Shown here piece after piece: positions 1 to 5,708 of a stretch of 8,744 nucleotides of DNA. Positions within the stretch are counted from its first letter, which is position 1. Every line of letters begins with the position of its first letter. The position numbers and the translations under genes were made by a program. The notes beneath the pieces were generated by a model. The model saw nothing but the letters and a program-made list of their open reading frames with translations, did no database searches and was not told the origin of the DNA. The DNA is from Nitrospirota bacterium (lineage in GTDB: Bacteria > Nitrospirota > Thermodesulfovibrionia > UBA6902 > BMS3Bbin08), in assembly GCA_016208845.1 (NCBI GenBank), contig JACQXH010000007.1, positions 1 to 8,744 of the forward strand, written 5' to 3'.

Positions 1-1082
1 TTACCTTCAATGCCCCTCTCTCCAAATCCTCCCGGGACGAGGATGCCGTCTACGTCAGAAAGATATTTTTCCGCGCCGTATTTCTCTATATCTTCTGCAT
101 CGACCCACTGGATTGCGACTCTGACATTATTCGCAATGCCTCCGTGTATAAGCGCTTCATGGAGACTCTTGTAGGAATCTTTCAGCCCGACATACTTACC
201 CGCGATAGCAATCGTGACCTCATCTTCAGGTTCTTTTATTTTTCTCACCACATCGGCCCATTTTGAGAGATCGGGCGGCTCACTCTCAAGAGAAAACTTA
301 TTGGCGATCAGATTATCAAGCCCTTCTGCGCTCAGAACAAGGGGCACCTCATAAATAGTTTCGACGTCTTTGGCTGTTATAACTGAATCAATATCCATGT
401 TGCAGTGAATTGCGATCTTTCTCTTGACATCCGCAGGTAAAAATTGCTCCGTACGGCACAACAATATATCAGGCTGGATACCGATGGCCCTCAACTCTCT
501 CACGCTGTGCTGGGTGGGCTTGGTCTTGAGTTCTCCCGATGCCCTGATAAAAGGAATTAACGTGAGATGGACATAAAGCACATTGCTTCGTCCTACTTCA
601 TACCTGAACTGTCTGATTGCCTCTAAAAACGGCAGGCTCTCAATGTCGCCGATAGTGTCTCCTATCTCAACAATTACGATATCATATCCGTTTGCGGAGG
701 ATTTGATAGCATTTTTTATCTCATCTGTAATATGCGGCACTACCTGGACCGTTTCTCCCAGATAATCACCTTTTCTTTCTTTGGAAATAACGCTGTAATA
801 GATCTTGCCGGAGGTAAAGTTGTTACCCTGTGATGCGCGGGCAGATGTAAATCTCTCATAATGACCGAGATCCAGGTCCGTCTCCGCACCGTCGTCAGTG
901 ACAAAGACTTCACCGTGCTGAAATGGGCTGAGGGTCCCCGGGTCTACATTGATATATGGATCCAGCTTCTGAATAGTCACCTTAAGCCCTCTTGCCTCAA
1001 GAAGCGCTCCCATGGCTGATGACGCAATGCCTTTTCCAAGTGAAGATAGAACGCCGCCTGTTACGAATATAAACTTAGCCAT
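1..1082 (-). CDS. pyrG: CTP synthase (glutamine-hydrolysing), C-terminal part cut by the window edge
   Basis: This enzyme aminates UTP to CTP in the cytoplasm, using ATP and glutamine-derived ammonia. I translated 360 residues from the ATG at 1082. The N-terminal synthetase domain is intact: FVTGGVLSSLGKG (residues 6-18, nucleotide-binding loop), KLDPYINVDPGT (39-50), HGEVFVTDDGAETDLDLGHYERF (57-79, partly quoted from memory of the family pattern), EIGDTIGDIES (139-149) and GELKTKPTQHSVREL (183-197). The glutaminase domain begins near residue 290 (IAIAGKYVGLKDSY). The window ends just after VPGGFGERGIEG, before the catalytic Cys of the GICLGMQ motif; the family is about 535-550 residues long. 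The start lies 22 bp inside the 3' end of kdsB, with an AAAGG ribosome site seven bases upstream, which suggests translational coupling. CTP is a KdsB substrate, so the pairing makes metabolic sense. Confidence 0.97.
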   Translation of the reverse strand, partial: MAKFIFVTGGVLSSLGKGIASSAMGALLEARGLKVTIQKLDPYINVDPGTLSPFQHGEVFVTDDGAETDLDLGHYERFTSARASQGNNFTSGKIYYSVISKERKGDYLGETVQVVPHITDEIKNAIKSSANGYDIVIVEIGDTIGDIESLPFLEAIRQFRYEVGRSNVLYVHLTLIPFIRASGELKTKPTQHSVRELRAIGIQPDILLCRTEQFLPADVKRKIAIHCNMDIDSVITAKDVETIYEVPLVLSAEGLDNLIANKFSLESEPPDLSKWADVVRKIKEPEDEVTIAIAGKYVGLKDSYKSLHEALIHGGIANNVRVAIQWVDAEDIEKYGAEKYLSDVDGILVPGGFGERGIEG

Positions 1083-1810
1083 TCCTCTGCCTTTCTCAAG
1101 TCTTCATTTGTTAATTGTTCAAGCTTCTCTATCATCTCAAGCCTGCCCTGCTTCATCGATGCAAATCTCAAAAGCACAACTTTTCTGAAACCATATATTC
1201 CGATATGCTTGTAACAGTAAACAGTTCGGAGTTCGGAGTTCGGAGTTCGGAGTTTACTACTGATGTCTGTTTCTGTGTTCTGAGTTCTCTGCTCTGTGCT
1301 CTGACTTTTCCATTCATCCCTGTAATAAGGGATAGGCGCTCTTGAAAAATAAAGGGCAAAACCTTCATTGTCAGTTACAACCTTTACCACGTTAGGTGAC
1401 AATATCTCCTGCAGGTCCGAAGTCTTTTTTGAAAGCGTGCCGATTGATGTTGACTTGTCCTCGATCAATAGTTTGACCACATCATCCACCATTTGAGGCT
1501 TTATAAAAGGTTCATCCCCCTGAACATTTACGATTATATCACAATCAATGCCTTTGGCCGCTTCAGCAATTCTGTCAGTGCCGCTTTCATGGGCAGGAGA
1601 GGTCATGACCGCCTTCCCTCCGAAACGCGCTACTGCATCGAATATCCTCCTGTCATCCGTTGCAACAAGGGTTGAATCAATAAGGTTTGCGGCAGAAACT
1701 TTTTCATAGACGAGCTGGATCAGGGGTTTTCCCTTAAGGAGCGCAAGAGGCTTTCCCGGTAATCTCGTTGAATCAAATCTTGCCGGGATTACCGCAACAG
1801 CCTTATGCAT
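1061..1810 (-). CDS. kdsB: 3-deoxy-manno-octulosonate cytidylyltransferase (CMP-KDO synthetase), with a repeat insert and an apparent C-terminal internal deletion
   Basis: KdsB joins KDO to CMP from CTP for lipopolysaccharide core assembly. The N-terminal signature VIPARFDSTRLPGKPL (residues 7-22) and the metal-site motif NVQGDEPF (95-102) are clear; LYFSRAPIPYYRD and KHIGIYGFRK follow. I chose the ATG at 1810 (249 residues, family about 245-250) because the longer reading frame from a GTG at 1891 would translate upstream repeat DNA. No good ribosome site is visible. Two oddities stand out. Residues 168-196 are encoded by a 7-bp repeat tract. After LEMIEKLEQL (224-233) the protein jumps straight to TNEDLRKAEEW, whereas the family has about 23 residues there, ending in a conserved VDTPEDL whose Asp is a metal ligand. 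The near-normal total length hides one gain and one loss. Activity is doubtful. Confidence 0.9.
   Translation of the reverse strand: MHKAVAVIPARFDSTRLPGKPLALLKGKPLIQLVYEKVSAANLIDSTLVATDDRRIFDAVARFGGKAVMTSPAHESGTDRIAEAAKGIDCDIIVNVQGDEPFIKPQMVDDVVKLLIEDKSTSIGTLSKKTSDLQEILSPNVVKVVTDNEGFALYFSRAPIPYYRDEWKSQSTEQRTQNTETDISSKLRTPNSELRTVYCYKHIGIYGFRKVVLLRFASMKQGRLEMIEKLEQLTNEDLRKAEEWLSLYS
1090..1094 (-). promoter_or_regulatory. pyrG ribosome binding site inside kdsB
   Basis: On the minus strand AAAGG sits seven bases before the pyrG ATG, within the last codons of kdsB. A second purine run (AGAGGA) directly abuts the ATG. The overlap means pyrG translation probably depends on ribosomes finishing kdsB. 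Confidence 0.5.
1224..1307. repeat. In-frame 7-bp repeat tract inside kdsB
   Basis: There are four perfect GTTCGGA copies (1224-1251), then eight degenerate units in the same 7-bp register, for example CTGTGTT, CTGAGTT, CTCTGCT and CTGTGCT. That makes twelve units, 84 bp and exactly 28 codons, so the kdsB frame is kept. It encodes a Ser/Thr/Asn/Arg-rich segment, with LRTPNSELRT at its end, between the IPYYRD and HIGIYG motifs, a place where KdsB proteins have a variable loop. Confidence 0.9.
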
Positions 1811-1830
1811 GTCATAGTTTACATATTCAT

Positions 1831-1858
1831 TTGACAAATGTAAATTGCGAAATTGAAA
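1831..1858. repeat. Degenerate AT-rich 7-bp repeats just upstream of kdsB
   Basis: Four units in register (TTGACAA, ATGTAAA, TTGCGAA, ATTGAAA) lie 20 bp upstream of the chosen kdsB start. They resemble the AT-rich units at 1988-2029. They support the downstream start for kdsB because they are not KdsB-like when translated. Confidence 0.55.
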
Positions 1859-1903
1859 TAATGTCTTGCCCCAAATAACAATATTAACCACAGAGGACTA
1901 AGT

Positions 1904-2029
1904 ATTTGTAAATTTTAATTTTGATAGACCAGGTTTTTCCGCCACGGGTCTCCCCGGCGACTCTGCGAGCGGACCCCCTGAGGCGGGAAATTTTAAATTT
2001 ACAAATTGCAATTTCCAATTTACAATTCT
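1904..2029. repeat. MITE-like imperfect inverted repeat with AT-rich 7-bp arms and a GC-rich hairpin core
   Basis: The outer arms ATTTGTAAATTTTAATTTT (1904-1922) and its near-complement at 1988-2006 enclose a GC-rich core. In the core CCGCC (1939-1943) can pair with GGCGG (1982-1986), and GGGTC (1946-1950) with GACCC (1972-1976). The right arm continues as six 7-bp units in perfect register (1988-2029, for example CAAATTG, CAATTTC, CAATTTA). The spacer between the divergent kdsB and PP-loop genes is otherwise non-coding. No transposase is present, so any mobility would have to be non-autonomous. That it is mobile is an inference. Confidence 0.55.
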
Positions 2030-2074
2030 TTAAACGGGGTTGACTAACAGCACACGCAGTTGCTAAGTTTAAAC

Positions 2075-2894
2075 ATGGCAAAGGCGATAGCTCTCTACTC
2101 AGGCGGACTTGACAGCACGCTTGCAATACTCGTGATGCTCAGGCAGGGCATTCAAGTTACAGCCATAACATTTCTTAACCACTTCGGCTGTGATATAACA
2201 GACAAGTCATCATGTTCAAAAGACCCATTCTCCGCAGCTCAGAAATTCGGTTTTGAGGTAAAGCTGTCTCACCTTTCGGATAAATTTCTTGAAATTGTCA
2301 AAAACCCTGAGTATGGGCACGGCAGGAACATGAACCCCTGCATCGACTGCAGGATACTGATGCTGAAAGAGGCACGCGAGCTGATGAACATGACAAATGC
2401 AGATTTTCTGATCACGGGTGAAGTGCTCGGACAAAGACCCATGAGCCAGAGAAAAAGCATCTTTCCGATGATCGATAAGAGAGCCGGCGTTAAAGGTTAT
2501 GTCCTGAGGCCGCTGAGCGCAAAATTATTCGATGTAACAATCCCGGAGCAGAAAGGCATGGTTCAGATTTTCTCCGGGATGCAAGATCATCGTAGGAAGA
2601 AACCATGAAGAAAACGAGGTGCTTTTGTCATTGGCCGGCCCTGATGATCATATCCTTCGGGCAGAGGGTGTCGGCAGTCCTGTTACTCTTATAGAAGGAG
2701 CTGTTACAGATGAGGCTGTACATCTTGCCGCATCGCTTTGTGCGAGGTATTCGGATGGGAAGAACTTTTCTGAGGTGTCCGTATCGGTTTCAATAAAAAA
2801 TGAGAGTTACAATTTAAAAGTCAAACCTGCGAATAATGAAATTATAGCGATGTTCATGATCGAGAAAAACGCATCTTTGCCTGTTATAACCTGA
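2075..2894 (+). pseudogene. PP-loop tRNA thiolation-type enzyme (MnmA/TrmU-like with NFACT-R-like C-terminus), broken by an internal frame-shifting deletion
   Basis: The first part (2075-2608, ATG start, 177 codons before a stop) has the PP-loop ATP-binding motif YSGGLDST (residues 8-15), a GHGRNMNPCIDC cysteine motif (81-92) and GEVLGQRPMSQR (115-126), as in tRNA 2-thiouridylase-like ATPases. After VTIPEQKGMV the frame yields unrelated residues and stops at 2608. From 2565 the +1 frame reads RFSPGCKIIVGRN, then SLAGPDDHILRAEGVGSP, and continues to a stop at 2894; this is the C-terminal RNA-binding-type domain expected in the same protein. From memory of the family, about 70-100 residues should lie between the two parts (SGRSRKP and PAGGCLLT motifs). 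That segment is gone and the frame is lost, so I call one broken gene. A TTG at 2060 could extend the N-terminus by five residues. The 3' end overlaps hisF by 11 bp, tail to tail. Confidence 0.8.
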
Positions 2895-3735
2895 CAGTCA
2901 CGCCCTTTGACCTGAGATATTCTTTAGCCTCTTTTATCGTGTATTCCCTGTAGTGAAAGATCGATGCGGCAAGCGCAGCGTCTGCTTTTCCTTCCACGAG
3001 CCCTTCGCGCAGGTGTTCAAGTGTCCCCACCCCGCCTGATGCAATGACAGGTATTGAGACCGCTTCAGATATTGCTCTTGTTAAATCTATATCATAGCCG
3101 TCTTTGGTCCCGTCCCTGTCCATGCTTGTGAGAAGTATTTCGCCGGCGCCTAATTCCTCCATCTTCCTCGCCCACTTTACTGCATCAATGAGCCTCATCT
3201 TTCTTCCGCCATGAGTGGAAATTGCAGTGACGAGTGACGAGTTACGGGATACGAGTGATAAATCAAGCCGCACATCCCGTAAAAAATTATCGCAAAACCA
3301 TGGTTCTTCCGGTTCATATGTCATATCTTCTCTTACCCTCTTCGCATCGACAGCGACCACTATGCACTGACTGCCGAACTTCTCCGAAGCCTTTTTAATA
3401 AAATACGGGTCATGTACTGCCGTAGTATTAACGGACACCTTGTCACACCCCGAATTAAGCAGGTCCCTGATATCATCCAATGATTTGATCCCTCCACCAA
3501 CAGTAAGAGGCATAAAGACATCATCCGCTGTCCGAGCAACTACGTCAAGGATGATCTTCCTCTTTTCGTGCGAGGCTGTGATGTCAAGGAATACGAGTTC
3601 ATCGGCGCCCTGCTCATCATAGAACTTGGCATTTTCGACAGGATCCCCTGCGTCCGTGAGGTTCTGAAAGTTTACGCCTTTCACAACCCTCCCGTCACGG
3701 ACATCAAGACATGGTATTATTCGTTTGGATAACAT
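2884..3735 (-). CDS. hisF: Imidazole glycerol phosphate synthase cyclase subunit, with a repeat-derived loop insertion
   Basis: HisF, with the glutaminase HisH, converts PRFAR and ammonia to imidazole glycerol phosphate and AICAR. The 283-residue protein is a (beta/alpha)8 barrel with catalytic Asp11 (RIIPCLDV) and Asp130 (VVAVDAKRV) in place. Phosphate-site motifs GGGIKSLDD (80-88) and ASGGVGTLEH (232-241) and the MDRDGTKDGYD stretch (205-215) are also present. The usual length is about 250-258. The excess lies between AKRV and THGGRK (residues 135-173), where part of the coding DNA is a run of 7-bp repeats. This loop follows strand beta5 next to catalytic Asp130, so an effect on activity is possible. 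No ribosome site is visible upstream; the bases before the ATG are the repeat tract that bounds the four-helix-bundle gene. HisH is not in the window. Confidence 0.95.
   Translation of the reverse strand: MLSKRIIPCLDVRDGRVVKGVNFQNLTDAGDPVENAKFYDEQGADELVFLDITASHEKRKIILDVVARTADDVFMPLTVGGGIKSLDDIRDLLNSGCDKVSVNTTAVHDPYFIKKASEKFGSQCIVVAVDAKRVREDMTYEPEEPWFCDNFLRDVRLDLSLVSRNSSLVTAISTHGGRKMRLIDAVKWARKMEELGAGEILLTSMDRDGTKDGYDIDLTRAISEAVSIPVIASGGVGTLEHLREGLVEGKADAALAASIFHYREYTIKEAKEYLRSKGVTVRL
3227..3261. repeat. In-frame 7-bp repeat tract inside hisF
   Basis: Five units in register (GTGACGA twice, then GTTACGG, GATACGA, GTGATAA) lie in the coding strand complement of hisF. They encode the SLVSRNSSLVT part of the extra loop between AKRV and THGGRK. 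This unit differs from the one in kdsB, but the period and the in-frame placement are the same. Confidence 0.85.
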
Positions 3736-3743
3736 ATTAAAAA

Positions 3744-3775
3744 CCGTAATGCGTTATGCGTAATGGGTAATGAGT
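3744..3775. repeat. Left 7-bp repeat tract of the four-helix-bundle cassette
   Basis: Units CGTAATG, CGTTATG, CGTAATG and GGTAATG run in register, nine bases upstream of the hisF ATG and just past the stop codon of the four-helix-bundle gene. They occupy the place where a hisF ribosome site would be expected. Confidence 0.85.
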
Positions 3776-3779
3776 TGGA

Positions 3780-4157
3780 TTATTCATTTTTCTTTTTCTT
3801 AAAGAAACGTATTAATCCTAACAACATTTTTCTTATTGATTCTATATCATTAAAGGCATCATTTTCATTTAGATTTATGAACTTTAATCTTTTAGCAAGT
3901 ATTAATTGTGTTTCGACTTCAGAAAGTGAACCTAATGCGACATAAAGAAATTGTACAAATTCTTTATTGGAATTTCTTGCTGCACCTTCAGCTATATTAC
4001 TTGGTATCGATACAGCAGAACGCCTGATTTGTGATACCATTCCATATTGTTCTTCTTTGGGAAATTTTGCAGTCAAGCAATACAGTTTTTCGGCAAACTC
4101 CATTGCTTTATTCCAAACATCTAAATTCTTATGAGTTTTTATATTTTCTTCACTCAT
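3780..4157 (-). CDS. Four-helix bundle protein of the S23/IVP (23S rRNA intervening sequence) family
   Basis: The 125-residue protein has the family hallmarks in order: NLDVWNKAMEFAEKLY (residues 11-26), FPKEEQYGMVSQIRRSAVSIPSNIAEGAAR (32-61, quoted as key features: YG, QIRRSA, SIPSNIAEG), and EFVQFLYVALGSLSEVETQL (66-85), then a Lys-rich end. The family (S23 ribosomal protein-like, TIGR02436-type) was first seen inside 23S rRNA intervening sequences and resembles the Avd accessory protein of diversity-generating retroelements. Its role here is unknown; nucleic-acid binding is plausible from the basic fold. I prefer the ATG at 4157 over the GTG at 4160. The start lies six bases after the hisA stop and inside a repeat unit (GTGATGA), and no ribosome site is visible, so it may rely on ribosomes leaving hisA. 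Confidence 0.9.
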   Translation of the reverse strand: MSEENIKTHKNLDVWNKAMEFAEKLYCLTAKFPKEEQYGMVSQIRRSAVSIPSNIAEGAARNSNKEFVQFLYVALGSLSEVETQLILAKRLKFINLNENDAFNDIESIRKMLLGLIRFFKKKKNE

Positions 4158-4174
4158 CACGCATTACGGATTAC
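4154..4174. repeat. Right 7-bp repeat tract spanning the hisA stop and the four-helix-bundle start
   Basis: On the minus strand the units are GTAATCC, GTAATGC and GTGATGA. They supply the last residues of HisA (SNP), its TAA stop and the ATG of the next gene. The tract is inverted relative to the left one. Confidence 0.8.
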
Positions 4175-4889
4175 TCTTTACAAGATTTATCGCTTCTCTC
4201 AGATCCAGCGTCCCGGCATATAAAGCCTTGCCGGTTATGACCCCCCAGAGTTCATCTATCTTCATGAGGCTTTTTATATCTTCAATTGATGAAACTCCAC
4301 CTGAGGCTATAACAGGAATTCTGAGTTCATTCACCATACTGGACATTGCTTCTATATTAGGCCCTGAGAGCATTCCGTCCCTTGCAATGTCCGTATAGAC
4401 GATCGCTGAAGCACCCAGCGACTCCATCTTTTTTGCAAATTCAATAGCCCCCCACTCTGTCATTTCCACCCATCCCTTGACAGCAACCTTGCCGTCCTTG
4501 GCATCGATGCCGACGATTACTTTACCGTGAAATCTGTCACAAGCCTTTTTTACCATATCAGGTTCGGAAGCTGCGGAAGTGCCGATTATTACCCTGTCTA
4601 CCCCTGCTGTGATAAGCTTCTCAATTCTTTCCATGTCTCTTATGCCACCGCCAACCTCAATAGGTATATTGATCGCTTTTTTTATAGACAATACTGTGTC
4701 GATGTTCTCCTGCTTCCCTGTGAACGCACCGTCAAGGTCCACCACATGCAGCAGTTCCGCTCCAAGCCCTGCCCAGTGCTTTGCCATTGAAACCGGATCA
4801 TCCGAGTAGACGGTGACCTCTTCTTTCTTCCCCTGAAGAAGCCTTACACACTTGCCGTTCTTGAGGTCTATCGCAGGAATTATGATCAT
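4164..4889 (-). CDS. hisA: Phosphoribosylformimino-5-aminoimidazole carboxamide ribotide (ProFAR) isomerase
   Basis: HisA performs the Amadori rearrangement of ProFAR to PRFAR, the substrate of HisF/HisH. The 241-residue barrel has catalytic Asp8 (MIIIPAIDLKNGKCVRL), the VEVGGGIR-type phosphate motif (IEVGGGIRD, 77-85), GIDAKDGKVAVKGW (127-140, second catalytic Asp at 129), YTDIARDGMLSGPN and IPVIASGGVSS. Length is normal. The extreme C-terminus (KSNP, then stop) is written by the 7-bp repeat tract and so has probably been replaced, but this lies beyond the conserved barrel. The start at 4889 fits the family exactly. No ribosome site is seen, and a promoter-like pair lies very close upstream, so the message may be nearly leaderless. 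Confidence 0.97.
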   Translation of the reverse strand: MIIIPAIDLKNGKCVRLLQGKKEEVTVYSDDPVSMAKHWAGLGAELLHVVDLDGAFTGKQENIDTVLSIKKAINIPIEVGGGIRDMERIEKLITAGVDRVIIGTSAASEPDMVKKACDRFHGKVIVGIDAKDGKVAVKGWVEMTEWGAIEFAKKMESLGASAIVYTDIARDGMLSGPNIEAMSSMVNELRIPVIASGGVSSIEDIKSLMKIDELWGVITGKALYAGTLDLREAINLVKSNP

Positions 4890-4898
4890 CGCACTGAA

Positions 4899-4928
4899 AG
4901 TATATCAGAGCATTTTCAGGCAAATCAA
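4899..4928 (-). promoter_or_regulatory. Candidate sigma70-type promoter for hisA
   Basis: On the minus strand TTGATT (4928-4923) and TATACT (4904-4899) are separated by 18 bases. Only nine bases separate the -10 box from the hisA ATG, so transcription would begin within a few bases of the start codon. The strong terminator at 5125-5160 means hisA needs its own promoter. Confidence 0.4.
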
Positions 4929-4980
4929 TGAACCCTGAAAAAATTGGCAGCAGGGAAGCAGGCAGAAAAAACCTGACCCT

Positions 4981-5001
4981 CCTGCCGGCAGGCAAGCCTG
5001 C
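4981..5001. repeat. Nested GC-rich palindromes upstream of hisA
   Basis: CCTGCCGGCAGG (4981-4992) is a perfect palindrome, overlapped by GCAGGC-AA-GCCTGC (4988-5001). This pattern resembles small dispersed palindromic repeats. No T-run follows on either strand, so it is not a standard terminator. The rest of 4890-5124 shows no convincing gene. Confidence 0.5.
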
Positions 5002-5120
5002 AGCTCCTTAGTGATGGGTTGCTATAAAAATATACTTCATTTTTTTTATTCGATAACTCTATGCTCTCAATAAAATCGAAATTGATCTGCCCTGCGGCGG
5101 TGTCCTGCTTCAATATCAAT

Positions 5121-5160
5121 AAAAAAAACAGGCATCCCGACCACTCGGGATGCCTGTTTT
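5121..5160 (-). terminator. Rho-independent terminator of the RNA-binding protein gene
   Basis: A perfect 16-bp stem (5125-5140 with 5145-5160) closes a four-base loop. On the minus strand it is followed by a run of eight T (5128-5121, partly in the stem). It lies about 30 bp beyond the stop of the RRM gene. On the plus strand only four T follow, and no plus-strand gene reads into it. Confidence 0.9.
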
Positions 5161-5191
5161 ATAAAAAACTATCTATCTTAAACGCTCAGGC

Positions 5192-5503
5192 TTAGTATCT
5201 CTTGTAACTGCCTCTCTGAGCTCCGCCCCGGCCGCCGCCTCCGCCTCTGGAATCCCTGCTATCTCTGCTCTTAGGCGGACGGGCTTCATCAACCTTTAGC
5301 GTGCGCCCCATATAATCAGAGCCGTCCAGCGCTTCTTTTGCTTTTTCAGCTTCAGCAGGGCTCGACATCTCAACAAAACCAAAACCCTTGCCTTCGATTA
5401 TGTTGACCTGCTTAACCGCACCATGACTGCTGAATAATTCATTTAACTGCTCATTCGTTGCCGAATAACTCAGATTTCCTACGTAAAGTTTACTGCCTTG
5501 CAT
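5192..5503 (-). CDS. Small RRM-type RNA-binding protein with Gly/Arg-rich tail
   Basis: The 103-residue protein is a single RNA recognition motif: RNP2 LYVGNL (residues 6-11), RNP1 KGFGFVEM (39-46) and the closing GRTLKVDEARPP (67-78). A SRDSRDSRGGGGGRGG tail follows, typical of bacterial and cyanobacterial Rbp proteins. These bind single-stranded RNA and are often induced by cold or stress; the role here is inferred. The ATG at 5503 is chosen because it follows a strong ribosome site (GGAGGG) and begins directly at the domain; the 19-residue upstream extension looks non-coding. It is a single-gene unit with its own promoter and terminator. Confidence 0.95.
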   Translation of the reverse strand: MQGSKLYVGNLSYSATNEQLNELFSSHGAVKQVNIIEGKGFGFVEMSSPAEAEKAKEALDGSDYMGRTLKVDEARPPKSRDSRDSRGGGGGRGGAQRGSYKRY

Positions 5504-5507
5504 TCTA

Positions 5508-5513
5508 CCCTCC
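5508..5513 (-). promoter_or_regulatory. Strong ribosome binding site of the RRM gene
   Basis: GGAGGG on the minus strand, four to five bases before the ATG at 5503, fixes the start. It is the clearest Shine-Dalgarno sequence in the window; hisA, hisF, kdsB and the cytochrome gene show none. Confidence 0.75.
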
Positions 5514-5708
5514 TTACAGGTTTGTATCTCTCTGCAATAATGTTCAGAAGGTAGAAGCAAGAAGCTTAACTAACCTATCCTAAAAATAACATTATTAGAC
5601 AAAAGAGAATTTTAAATTTGACCTTTAAATCTTCCCTTTTAGAAAATAATTTCTCGTACGGGTTCGCTTAAATACTTCTCAATCCCTCCTTTCAATTTCT
5701 CAACATCC

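Larger units (their letters stand above)
3744..4169. mobile_element. Candidate cassette: four-helix-bundle gene bounded by inverted 7-bp repeat tracts
   Basis: The 15-bp end CCGTAATGCGTTATG (3744-3758) recurs inverted at 4155-4169 with one mismatch. The left side continues as CGTAATG-type units to 3775 and the right side as GTAATCC and GTAATGC-type units to about 4174. The enclosed DNA is one small AT-rich gene, plainly richer in A+T than hisA and hisF on either side. hisA and hisF are normally adjacent, so the segment looks inserted. No transposase or target duplication is visible. That it moves is an inference. Confidence 0.55.

Noticed and set aside
1224..1307. CRISPR-like array because of regular repeats
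   Set aside because: Units are 7 bp, directly tandem, with no spacers, and they lie in frame inside kdsB.
1811..1891. A longer KdsB starting from GTG at 1891
   Set aside because: The extra 27 residues translate AT-rich 7-bp repeats and precede the normal KdsB start motif; no ribosome site supports it.
2075..2608. QueC (7-cyano-7-deazaguanine synthase), suggested by the SGGLDST PP-loop
   Set aside because: The NPCIDC and GEVLGQRPMSQR motifs and the C-terminal GCKIIVGRN domain fit tRNA-thiolation-type PP-loop proteins, not QueC.
2619..2894. An independent small gene starting at 2619
   Set aside because: The same frame is similar to the family back to 2565, before any start codon, so it is the severed end of the upstream gene.
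3780..4157. A complete diversity-generating retroelement, because of the Avd-like fold
   Set aside because: No reverse transcriptase, template repeat or variable repeat is visible; only the small four-helix-bundle protein is present.
4925..5119. Minus-strand reading frame of 64 codons between the RRM terminator and hisA
   Set aside because: It starts with TTG directly after a strong terminator, has no ribosome site, and its second half translates a GC-rich palindromic repeat. A decayed gene cannot be excluded but is not supported.
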